Shown: positions 22,123-29,668 of the stretch, piece after piece | Numbering within the stretch: position 1 is the first letter of the stretch | Layout: each line of letters begins with the position of its first letter | Origin: Anaerolineales bacterium | GTDB lineage: Bacteria > Chloroflexota > Anaerolineae > Anaerolineales > Villigracilaceae | Assembly: GCA_016928525.1 (NCBI GenBank) | Contig: JAFGKO010000078.1 | Span: 1-31,020, forward strand | Reading direction: 5' to 3' | Length of the DNA: 31,020 bases | Translations under genes and position numbers: made by a program | The notes under the pieces: generated by a model | Database searches by the model: none | What the model saw: the letters and a program-made list of their open reading frames with translations, nothing else | Told to the model about the DNA's origin: nothing

Positions 22123-23397
22123 ATGCAATTCCCACTTCAAGCCTTCATAGCAGTGAGTGCCGAAAACCCGTGGACATACGTTGTTTTCGGCCTGATTGGC
22201 TTCGCCTTCGGATTTACTCTCGAAATGTCTGGCTTCGGCGACTCCCGTAAATTGGCGGCCCAATTCTATTTCACCGAGTTGACCGTACTCAAGGTCATGT
22301 TCACCGCTATCGTCACAGCCATGGTCCTGCTGTTTGGCGCGGTGGGTCTTGGATTGCTGAATTTCAACCTGGTATGGGTCAATGAGACGTACCTGGCATC
22401 CGGCATCCTTGGTGGGCTGATCATGGGGGTCGGCTTCATCGTAGGCGGGTTCTGTCCCACCACCTCGCTGGCCTCTGCGTCAACTGGAAAGATCGATGGC
22501 ATGTTCTTCATGCTGGGTGGATTCGTTGGCGTCTTCCTGTTCGGCGAAACCCAGAAATACTTTGATAACTGGTATAACCACGCCGGCTACTACGGCCGGC
22601 TCACACTGGATCAAGTTTTCAACCTACCTGTCGGGGTCGTCGTGCTAATGGCTGTTTTCATGGCGCTGTTCATGTTCTGGGGCGCGGAACAACTGGAACG
22701 CATCGTCGGCAAAAAGGACATGAGTAAAGAACCGAAGATCCGCCTGGCAGGCGCAGGGCTTTTAGCTGTTGGAGCGGTCGCGGTCCTTCTTATCGGGACG
22801 CCTTCCACCGAAACCAGATACAATCGTCTTACCTTTGAACGAGAGTCGGAAGGTCAAAAGGTTCAGTACAGCGCGGATGAGATGCTGGAATTCCGCCAGG
22901 CGCAAATCCACCCTGGGGAACTGCTTACCACGCTGGCAGACAACCGCCTGATCACGTCCATCATCGACGTGCGCCCTGAAGCAGACTACAACCTGTTCCA
23001 CATCGTCAACTCGGTCAATATCCCAGCCGCAGAAATCAAGGCCGCCATTCCAGCCCTGCTGGCCGATCAAACCCCGAACAAAGTGCATGTGGTGGTAAGC
23101 AACGACGAGGCGGCCGCAACAGATGTGTGGAGAACTCTAGTGGCCGAAGCAGTGCCAAACGTGTACATACTGGAAGGCGGCATCAACAACTGGATCGCCG
23201 TCTTCGGACAGGATGAAGATGGCATCCGCCCATTGGCCAGCGATGCGGAAGAAGTGCTGCGCTACACATTCCCCGCTGCGCTAGGCAACCGCTACGAATG
23301 CGCCAATCCTAGCCCGCTGCGTGAATGGGAACTGGAGTTTGAATCCAAAATCCAATTGCAACTCAAACGCGACAAGAGCGGTGGTGGCTGCGGATAA
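22123..23397 (+). CDS. YeeE/YedE transporter half fused to a rhodanese-like domain
   Basis: A 424-residue protein. Residues ~15-240 hold about six membrane segments and the second YeeE signature, VGGFCPTTSLASASTGKIDG (near residue 107). After a hydrophobic segment near 205-225, residues ~280-370 form a rhodanese fold (IIDVRPEADYNLFHIVNSVNIP, then HVVVSNDEAAATDVWRTL and YILEGGINNW). The catalytic cysteine of rhodaneses is replaced by serine in VVSNDE, so it is probably a binding rather than transferase domain. The protein ends in GGGCG, with a cysteine next to last. It starts nine bases after the first half and closes the operon before a strong terminator. Confidence 0.87.
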   Translation: MQFPLQAFIAVSAENPWTYVVFGLIGFAFGFTLEMSGFGDSRKLAAQFYFTELTVLKVMFTAIVTAMVLLFGAVGLGLLNFNLVWVNETYLASGILGGLIMGVGFIVGGFCPTTSLASASTGKIDGMFFMLGGFVGVFLFGETQKYFDNWYNHAGYYGRLTLDQVFNLPVGVVVLMAVFMALFMFWGAEQLERIVGKKDMSKEPKIRLAGAGLLAVGAVAVLLIGTPSTETRYNRLTFERESEGQKVQYSADEMLEFRQAQIHPGELLTTLADNRLITSIIDVRPEADYNLFHIVNSVNIPAAEIKAAIPALLADQTPNKVHVVVSNDEAAATDVWRTLVAEAVPNVYILEGGINNWIAVFGQDEDGIRPLASDAEEVLRYTFPAALGNRYECANPSPLREWELEFESKIQLQLKRDKSGGGCG

Positions 23398-23416
23398 GAT
23401 AAACGGCAACCATAGC

Positions 23417-23453
23417 AAGACCCTGAAGGAAATTTTCTTCAGGGTCTTTTTTT
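23417..23453 (+). terminator. Terminator of the sulfur-respiration operon
   Basis: AAGACCCTGAAG (23417-23428) and CTTCAGGGTCTT (23437-23448) form a perfect 12-bp stem with an 8-base loop and seven T residues ending at 23453. It lies 20 bases after the last operon gene. Confidence 0.93.
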
Positions 23454-23479
23454 ACCAATATTTTTATTGTAGAAATGCT

Positions 23480-24256
23480 TTACATAGGGACATCGTTGAA
23501 AATAGTCACAAAAGCATGCTGCTCTTTTTCTGAGAAGCCCAGGCCTTGCCGGAACCATTCGTCGATCACACCAAATTCTTCTTTCATCTGCGCAAGGGCA
23601 GCGTTTAGAAAATCAGAGCGCGCATCGAACAGCGGGACATATAACTTCTTCCATGGAACGCCAAAATAACCCAGCTTACTAAGCCTTCGAAACACATCCT
23701 CTGTATAAGCGCTTAGAGTGCCATTTGTTTTGAGATAATCATCCATCGCGGTTTCAACGGAAACACCCAAAACCAATTGAATGAGGCTGGCTACAACGCC
23801 TGTGCGGTCTTTGCCCGCCGAACAATGGATGAGGACAGGTAAGTTCTCAGGATTGGAGATGCGCCTGAATAAGGCCTTTAATTGCGGAAGGTAGTTGGTG
23901 GCATACTCGCGGTAAGCCTGGTAAGACTCAGCTACGTAGTCCATCCTGCGCTCGCTACCAAACATCAGGGAGAACAAACGACGCAGGGAGCGCCCGTGGT
24001 AATCAACAATCGGGCGCATAGGGATATTGAAAAAAGTGAATGGCGCTACTTCCGGAACTCGATCCGGCTCCACTCGTCGTTCATGTTCCGAGCGCAGATC
24101 ACAAACGGTTTTAATACCTAAAGACAAAAGATGGTCAAGATCGGCATCGGTCGCCTTAGACAGATCACCGCTACGATAGAGTAAGCCTTTTTTAAGGCGA
24201 GCCCCGTTCTGTGTTCTATATCCGCCAAAATCACGAAAATTGTTGATCGCTTCCAT
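23480..24256 (-). CDS. Tyrosine/serine phosphatase (Y_phosphatase3 family)
   Basis: A 258-residue cytosolic phosphatase. The N-terminal NFRDFGGYRT and LYRSGDLSKATDADL stretches and the P-loop VLIHCSAGKDRTGVVASL (near residue 150, catalytic Cys in HCSAGKDRTG) are typical of the bacterial Y_phosphatase3 family, whose members act on phosphotyrosine proteins or phosphoinositides. I chose ATG 24256 because a promoter at 24298-24325 lies just upstream; a longer frame would add a hydrophobic N-terminus that crosses this promoter. The gene stands alone, convergent with the sulfur operon and divergent from the kinase fusion. Confidence 0.87.
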   Translation of the reverse strand: MEAINNFRDFGGYRTQNGARLKKGLLYRSGDLSKATDADLDHLLSLGIKTVCDLRSEHERRVEPDRVPEVAPFTFFNIPMRPIVDYHGRSLRRLFSLMFGSERRMDYVAESYQAYREYATNYLPQLKALFRRISNPENLPVLIHCSAGKDRTGVVASLIQLVLGVSVETAMDDYLKTNGTLSAYTEDVFRRLSKLGYFGVPWKKLYVPLFDARSDFLNAALAQMKEEFGVIDEWFRQGLGFSEKEQHAFVTIFNDVPM

Positions 24257-24286
24257 ATCTTCGAAAATATTCTGGTAGTACAATGC

Positions 24287-24325
24287 CTGCGTGACGCAGT
24301 ATATCAAATTACAGACAACGATCAA
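24287..24325 (-). promoter_or_regulatory. Promoter of the phosphatase gene with start-site palindrome
   Basis: On the minus strand TTGATC (24320-24325), a 16-base spacer and TATACT (24298-24303). A perfect 6-bp palindrome, CTGCGT-G-ACGCAG (24287-24299), covers the expected start site. A second possible promoter, TTGACA (24351-24356) with TATTGT (24328-24333) at 17 bases, lies further upstream. Confidence 0.55.
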
Positions 24326-24442
24326 TAACAATATCAAATAGTTCTTTCGTTGTCAATTTTGTACCACGACCCTTCTAGCTTATCAAGACCCTTTGCTTCT
24401 TCTTAGTGGGTCGCCTTACCATAAAACAGGAGATTATCCGGA

Positions 24443-27400
24443 ATGTCGATCCTAGACCACGCCCCAGTTTTCAGCCTCGATGACGCTGTCCAAATCACGC
24501 AAAGGCTCTATCACCTGCACGTGACTGCAAAATTCCTGTCCAGCGAACGTGACCAGAATTTCCTCCTGCAAACGGAAAACGGCGAGCGTTTCGTGCTCAA
24601 GATCGCCAATGCCACAGAGGAGCGAATCATGCTCGAGGCCCAAAACGAGGTCATGGGACACCTGGCAAAACACGTTGAATTCTGCCCAAAAGTGGTGCCT
24701 ACCAAAAACGGCGAGGAGATTACTTCTGTCCAGTCCGCCACAGGAGCAGCGCATTTCGTCCGCCTGGTAACCCATTTGCCCGGCACACTGCTAGGGAATG
24801 TCAAGCGTCATTCGGATGGACTACTCTACGACCTCGGCTTCAAGATCGGACAACTGACAGCCGCCCTGCAGGATTTTGACCACCCCGCTCTACATCGCGA
24901 TTTTCATTGGGACCTGGCCAACGGGCTGGGCATTGTCCGCAAAAACGGAGAGCTGATCGAAGAAGTTAAGCTTCGCGAAACCGTTTTTCAACTTGCGTCC
25001 GCTTTCGAAAAGCACACCGCTCCCCTGCTGCTAGGCCTGCGCCAAAGCGTCGTCCACAACGATGCCAACGACTACAACCTGCTGGCAGGCGGCGGGAACG
25101 ATCCGTACACTAAAAACCAGAGCATCGTCGGCCTGATCGACTTTGGCGATATGGTCTACTCTTACACCGTCGGCGACCTGGCAGTTGCCATCGCCTACGC
25201 CGCTCTCGACAAACCCGATCCGCTGACGACCGCCTCCCAGATCGTAAAAGGCTATCACGCTGCGCACCCGCTAGAAGAGAACGAACTGGCTGCCCTCTTC
25301 GGCCTGGTTACCATGCGCCTGTGTATGAGCGTCTGCATCGCCGCCGAGCAGCAGGCCAGCCAACCCGACAACGCCTACCTGGGCATCAGCCAGTCGCCCA
25401 TTCGCAACACCTTGCCTGAGTTGGCCGCCATCCATCCACGCTTTGCCGAAGCTGTATTTCGGGATGCCTGCGGATTGACGCCCTTTCCCGCCAATGAGAA
25501 AATCGTCAACTGGCTGGAATCCCGTGCAGGCAGTTTCGCATCGCCCCTGGACTTCGACTTGCACGCCAGCCCCGTAGCGGTTCTCGATCTGAGTGTTTCC
25601 AGTCCGCTGCTCAGCAGCGACCCGGGACAAAATGAAGAACCTAAGTTAACGCCGCGCGTCGAGGCTGCTATCGAGGAAGCGGACGGGCGGGTTGGCATAG
25701 GTCGCTACGATGAAGCGCGTTATTTTTACACATCCCCTGCCTTTGCCACTGGCGACAAAGTCACCGACGAATACCGCACCATTCATCTGGGCATAGACTT
25801 GTTCGCCCCGGCGGGCACGCCAGTCTACGCGCCGCTGGCAGGGACGGTGTACGCCTTCGCCGATAATAACGCACCGCAGGATTATGGCCCGGTCATCATA
25901 TTGGAACATAAGGATGATAATCACCTTGCTTTTTACACACTCTACGGTCACCTGAACCGCGAGTCCTTGGACCGAATAACCCTTGGGCAGAGAATCGGCA
26001 AAGGGAAACAGCTGGCAACTATCGGGGAGTCAGATGCGAATGGCGGCTGGACGCCGCACCTGCACTTCCAGGTCATCGCCGACTTGCTGGAGTTGGGCAC
26101 CGATTTTCCCGGCGTCGCCCGCCCCAGTCAGCGTGATGTATGGAAGAGTCTGTGTCCCGATCCAAACTTGATCTTGGGAATACCGGAAGAACACTTCCCG
26201 CTGCGCGAACCGGACAAAACCGAAACACTGGGAACCCGCCGCCAGCGACTGGGGCGTAACCTGAGCATCTCATACCGCCACCCGCTCAAGATCGTGCGGG
26301 GCTGGAAGCAGTATCTGTTCGACGACGAAGGCCACAAGTACCTGGACGCCTACAACAATGTCGCCCATGTGGGACACAGCCATCCGCGCGTGGTGGCTGC
26401 TGCCCGCCAGCAGATTGGCATCTTGAACACCAACACGCGCTACCTGCACGATTTCATCAACCGCTATGCGGAAAAACTGACTGCCTTACTGCCAGATCCA
26501 TTGAGCGTATGTTTCTTCGTCAACTCGGGCAGCGAAGCCAATGAGCTGGCGCTGCGTCTGGCGCGGACCTATACTGGCCAACGCGACCTGATCGTGCTGG
26601 ATGCCGCCTACCATGGCAACACCAACGCGCTGATCGACATCAGCCCTTACAAACACAATGGTCCCGGCGGCACAGGCACGCCCGACTGGGCGCACGTCGC
26701 GCCCATCCCGGATGACTATCGTGGCGCATACAAACGCGATGACCTGCAGGCTGGCGCGAAATACGCCAGACACATTTTGGAAATAATCGAAAGGATGGAA
26801 CAAGAGGGTCGCGGGCTGGCAGGCTATATTGCCGAATCCCTGCCCAGCGTAGGCGGGCAGATCATCCTGCCACCCGGTTATCTGGCCGATGCCTACCGCT
26901 ATGTGCGTGAGGCGGGTGGTGTATGCATTGCCGATGAAGTGCAAACCGGCTTCGGGCGGATCGGGGCGCATTTCTGGGGCTTCGAGTTGCAAGATGTGAT
27001 ACCGGACATCGTAGTACTGGGTAAGCCGATTGGCAACGGACATCCGCTGGCGGCGGTCATCACCACGCCGGAAATTGCGGATGCCTTCAACAACGGCATG
27101 GAATTCTTCAGTACTTTCGGCGGCAATCCGGTCTCCTGCGCGGTTGGGCTGGAAGTGTTGGACGTAGTACTGGAAGAGAAATTACAGGAACATGCCCTGC
27201 GCGTGGGTAAGCGTATGCTGGATGGATTGCGCCCGTTCGTAGACCGTTATCCCATCGTCGGGGATGTACGCGGTTCGGGCCTGTTCCTGGGTGTAGAACT
27301 GGTTCGCGACCGGGAAACGCTGGAACCCGCTACTGAAGATGCTGCATTCGTCGCCAACCGTATGCGCGAGCACGGCATCCTGCTCGGCACGGATGGACCC

Positions 27401-27505
27401 TATCACAACGTGATCAAGATCCGGCCGCCGATGCCGTTCGATGAAGGGAATGCGGATTTTTTGGTGGATACTATGGAAAAGATATTAGATGAGTTTGATA
27501 GCTAA
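24443..27505 (+). CDS. Kinase / M23 peptidase / class III aminotransferase fusion
   Basis: A 1020-residue three-domain protein. Residues ~25-330 are an aminoglycoside-phosphotransferase-like kinase (catalytic [12 protein letters not shown] near 205, metal-binding LIDFGD near 232), similar to hydroxylysine kinase. Residues ~430-560 are an M23/LytM domain with its zinc motifs HLGID (~448), YGHL and PHLHF (~540). Residues ~595-1020 are a class III PLP enzyme ([15 protein letters not shown] near 695, [11 protein letters not shown] near 830, PLP lysine in [11 protein letters not shown] near 860) close to ethanolamine-phosphate and phosphohydroxylysine phospho-lyases. A kinase plus phospho-lyase would phosphorylate an amino alcohol and then eliminate phosphate and ammonia. 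The role of the M23 domain in a protein without signal peptide is unclear. Similar fusions exist in other bacteria. Confidence 0.87.
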   Translation: MSILDHAPVFSLDDAVQITQRLYHLHVTAKFLSSERDQNFLLQTENGERFVLKIANATEERIMLEAQNEVMGHLAKHVEFCPKVVPTKNGEEITSVQSATGAAHFVRLVTHLPGTLLGNVKRHSDGLLYDLGFKIGQLTAALQDFDHPALHRDFHWDLANGLGIVRKNGELIEEVKLRETVFQLASAFEKHTAPLLLGLRQSVVHNDANDYNLLAGGGNDPYTKNQSIVGLIDFGDMVYSYTVGDLAVAIAYAALDKPDPLTTASQIVKGYHAAHPLEENELAALFGLVTMRLCMSVCIAAEQQASQPDNAYLGISQSPIRNTLPELAAIHPRFAEAVFRDACGLTPFPANEKIVNWLESRAGSFASPLDFDLHASPVAVLDLSVSSPLLSSDPGQNEEPKLTPRVEAAIEEADGRVGIGRYDEARYFYTSPAFATGDKVTDEYRTIHLGIDLFAPAGTPVYAPLAGTVYAFADNNAPQDYGPVIILEHKDDNHLAFYTLYGHLNRESLDRITLGQRIGKGKQLATIGESDANGGWTPHLHFQVIADLLELGTDFPGVARPSQRDVWKSLCPDPNLILGIPEEHFPLREPDKTETLGTRRQRLGRNLSISYRHPLKIVRGWKQYLFDDEGHKYLDAYNNVAHVGHSHPRVVAAARQQIGILNTNTRYLHDFINRYAEKLTALLPDPLSVCFFVNSGSEANELALRLARTYTGQRDLIVLDAAYHGNTNALIDISPYKHNGPGGTGTPDWAHVAPIPDDYRGAYKRDDLQAGAKYARHILEIIERMEQEGRGLAGYIAESLPSVGGQIILPPGYLADAYRYVREAGGVCIADEVQTGFGRIGAHFWGFELQDVIPDIVVLGKPIGNGHPLAAVITTPEIADAFNNGMEFFSTFGGNPVSCAVGLEVLDVVLEEKLQEHALRVGKRMLDGLRPFVDRYPIVGDVRGSGLFLGVELVRDRETLEPATEDAAFVANRMREHGILLGTDGPYHNVIKIRPPMPFDEGNADFLVDTMEKILDEFDS

Positions 27506-28059
27506 CTTTCAATTTCAGGACGGTACATCTCCTGATAATCGATCAGTGCGATGATCAGGCTTGCAAACAGCGTCAAGAAAATTGTAAAGAGTATAGAAAG
27601 TCCCCAGCTTTCCGAACGGATGATAGAGCGAAGCCCCAGCATAATGACCGGGAAAGCGACCATCATCGCAGCCCCATGCAAAACCATGCGTGAATTCGGC
27701 CCGGTCCAGTGCAGACTTTGCACGAAGGTCAACAAGAGCCCCGCAGCCAACCCGGCGAGGAGATCCGTTTTCCAATTGATCCAACGCGTCTCCGCACGAA
27801 AATAATAAACAAATGGAATGGCAAGGACTACAAAAAGAAAGAAATTCACCAGAGTACTTGTCCAGCGCACCTTGTGATTCCCTTTGTGCAGCTTTGGCTC
27901 CACAAAGTGCGTGACTAGAACGCCCAGTCCCATTCCTGCCACTAAAGCTGCCAGCCCGGCTACAAGATTGTCACCCCATAGTCGAGCTGCAACCACAAAG
28001 CCCAAAAGCAACGGCAGGTTTTCAAGGCTTTCCCGCATCCAGACAGCAGGTAATTTCAT
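27502..28059 (-). CDS. Unknown integral membrane protein, 185 aa
   Basis: I do not recognise the family. Five to six hydrophobic segments span the protein (about residues 15-50, 70-90, 97-115, 125-145 and 155-175), separated by short charged loops, with no signal peptide. No catalytic motif stands out. Its stop overlaps the stop of the convergent kinase fusion by four bases, and no ribosome binding site is visible before the ATG at 28059. It is divergent from the YwiC-like gene, with a 173-base gap between them. The function is unknown. Confidence 0.72.
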   Translation of the reverse strand: MKLPAVWMRESLENLPLLLGFVVAARLWGDNLVAGLAALVAGMGLGVLVTHFVEPKLHKGNHKVRWTSTLVNFFLFVVLAIPFVYYFRAETRWINWKTDLLAGLAAGLLLTFVQSLHWTGPNSRMVLHGAAMMVAFPVIMLGLRSIIRSESWGLSILFTIFLTLFASLIIALIDYQEMYRPEIES

Positions 28060-28124
28060 AAGGCAGATTTTACTGCATAGGGACGACCCTTCAAGACAGT
28101 AAAACAGAATAGTTTTGTTCCTTT

Positions 28125-28147
28125 ATTCACAATCTTGCGACTATAAT
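28125..28147 (+). promoter_or_regulatory. Possible -10 box for the YwiC-like operon
   Basis: A perfect TATAAT lies at 28142-28147, 86 bases before the YwiC-like start, but no good -35 box is found at 16-18 bases. The remainder of the 173-base gap is AT-rich with nothing else I can assign. Confidence 0.3.
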
Positions 28148-28232
28148 ACCCATAACAGCTTTGTACAAGTATTTTTTGCCGTTTACAACAAAAAGGATTT
28201 ACAATAACTCATATTCATAGATATCAGAAATC

Positions 28233-29051
28233 ATGTCCAAAATATTCCGCCGCCACATCGCTCTCCCGCAAGACCACGGATCATGGGTTTTCATCCTGAG
28301 CCCGCTGCTGATCGGTCTGTTTGCTGGAGAGCGTTTCACGCCAGCCTCCATTAACCTGATCATCGCAGCTATGGGCGCCTTCCTGCTGCGCCAGCCGGTC
28401 AGCATCGCCGTCAAAGCCTACGCCGGCCGCCGCTCACGCGAAGACTTGCCAGCTGCGCGCTTCTGGATGCTGGTTTACGGGGTCATCATTGTGCTGGCGC
28501 TGGGCGGACTGGTCACTGCCGGGTTTGCCTATGTGCTCTACCTCGCCATCCCGGGCATCCCCGTTTTTGCCTGGCATCTCTACCTGGTCAGCAAACGCGC
28601 CGAACGGAAACAGGCGGGCGTGGAAATCCTGGCGACAGGTGCGCTGGCGTTGGCGGCCCCAGCGGCCTACTGGGTCGGGATCGGTCACTATGACCTGCTC
28701 GGTTGGGCGCTCTGGCTGCTGACCTGGCTGCAGTCCGCGGCTTCCATCGTCTACGCATATCTAAGGCTGGAACAACGGGGGCAAGCCGAGGACGTAGAGC
28801 GAAGCGAGCTATGGCGAATAGGCAAGCGTGCCCTGCAATATACATCTTTCAATCTAGCCTTGAGTCTCGTTTTGGGTTGGTCAGCATGGCTGCCAAGCTG
28901 GATCTTTGTCCCTTATTTGCTGCAATGGCTTGAAACAATCTGGGGCATCACCCATCCTGCCACAGGTTGGAAACCGACCGCTATTGGCGTCCGCCAGTTG
29001 GTTGTCAGCACGCTGTTTACCGTTCTGTTTATCGTGTTTTGGAGGTTCTAA
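28233..29051 (+). CDS. YwiC-like membrane protein
   Basis: A 272-residue protein with about seven hydrophobic segments. The N-terminal ALPQDHGSWVFILSPLLIGL is the hallmark of the YwiC-like family, whose founding member lies in the B. subtilis nitrate/anaerobic respiration region; its biochemical role is unknown. A basic loop follows near residue 65 (KAYAGRRSREDLP). The gene opens a run of four tightly coupled genes: its stop overlaps the next start (TAATG), and the ribosome binding site GGAGG of that gene lies inside its last codons. The last gene of the run encodes a respiratory cytochrome, which supports an anaerobic-respiration link. Confidence 0.83.
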   Translation: MSKIFRRHIALPQDHGSWVFILSPLLIGLFAGERFTPASINLIIAAMGAFLLRQPVSIAVKAYAGRRSREDLPAARFWMLVYGVIIVLALGGLVTAGFAYVLYLAIPGIPVFAWHLYLVSKRAERKQAGVEILATGALALAAPAAYWVGIGHYDLLGWALWLLTWLQSAASIVYAYLRLEQRGQAEDVERSELWRIGKRALQYTSFNLALSLVLGWSAWLPSWIFVPYLLQWLETIWGITHPATGWKPTAIGVRQLVVSTLFTVLFIVFWRF

Positions 29052-29311
29052 TGGACGAACTGAAATGGGAGAAGTTAACCGATGTGTACGGCCGCCTGGA
29101 AGCGGATGTGATCAAGAGTTACCTGGAAGCTGAAGGCGTGCCTGTAGAGCTGTTTCAGGAATCCGTCGGGCACAGCGCCTTCCCGACCACAATCGATGGC
29201 CTGGGACGTGTACAACTCTTCGTGCCGAAGGAGAAAGCCAAAGAAGCCCGTGAGTTATTCGAAGCCTATCAAAATTCAACCTACGACACTCTCAACGAGG
29301 AAGACACATGA
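29051..29311 (+). CDS. DUF2007-type small protein, 86 aa
   Basis: A small cytosolic protein with the DUF2007 pattern: YGRLEADVIKSYLEAEGVPVELFQES (residues ~13-38), a middle hydrophobic strand, then GRVQLFVPKEKAKEARELFEAY. Family members fold like ferredoxin-type ACT-like domains and are annotated as putative signal-transducing proteins without known activity. The ATG at 29051 has GGAGG five bases upstream and overlaps the stop of the YwiC-like gene; its own stop overlaps the next start by four bases. Strict coupling on both sides suggests the three small proteins are made in fixed proportion. Confidence 0.8.
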   Translation: MDELKWEKLTDVYGRLEADVIKSYLEAEGVPVELFQESVGHSAFPTTIDGLGRVQLFVPKEKAKEARELFEAYQNSTYDTLNEEDT

Positions 29312-29646
29312 AAGACACAGTCATTCAAATCACCAACGACGGCATGGGCAAGGGCGATCCGGCTTTGCAGCACAAGCTGATCGTCAAGTATCTGGAATTG
29401 GTTCAGATGAATGCAAGCCTGCCCAACGCCATCACGTTCTACACTGATGGTGTGAAACTGGCTGTCGAGGGTTCGCCTGCGTTGGAACAACTGCGCGCGT
29501 TGGAAAGCAAAGGCGTGCGCTTGATCGTGTGCAGCACATGCCTCGAATACTATGTTCTGACTGACAAGGTGAAAGTCGGGATTGTCGGTGGGATGACAGA
29601 CATCATCGAAGCGCAGGAGAAAGCGGATAAGGTCATCACACTGTAG
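29308..29646 (+). CDS. DsrE/YedF-like sulfurtransferase-family protein
   Basis: A 112-residue cytosolic protein of the DsrE/DsrF fold. The start (VIQITNDGMGKGDPALQHKLIVKYLELV) and the cysteine motif VRLIVCSTCLEYYVL (near residues 72-86) match the C-terminal domain of YedF, followed by the family-typical KVGIVGGMTDIIEAQ. The N-terminal TusA domain of YedF is absent. The two cysteines (CSTC) are in the position used for persulfide handling in related proteins. It overlaps the DUF2007 gene (ATGA) and precedes a cytochrome fusion by 22 bases. A sulfur-relay role fits the sulfur theme of the window but is inferred. Confidence 0.85.
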   Translation: MKDTVIQITNDGMGKGDPALQHKLIVKYLELVQMNASLPNAITFYTDGVKLAVEGSPALEQLRALESKGVRLIVCSTCLEYYVLTDKVKVGIVGGMTDIIEAQEKADKVITL

Positions 29647-29668
29647 GTGATATGCATCCGCATCTTTC

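Noticed and set aside
24257..24337. Hydrophobic N-terminus of the phosphatase as a membrane anchor
   Set aside because: A promoter and a start-site palindrome occupy this stretch, and family members begin near NFRDFGGY.
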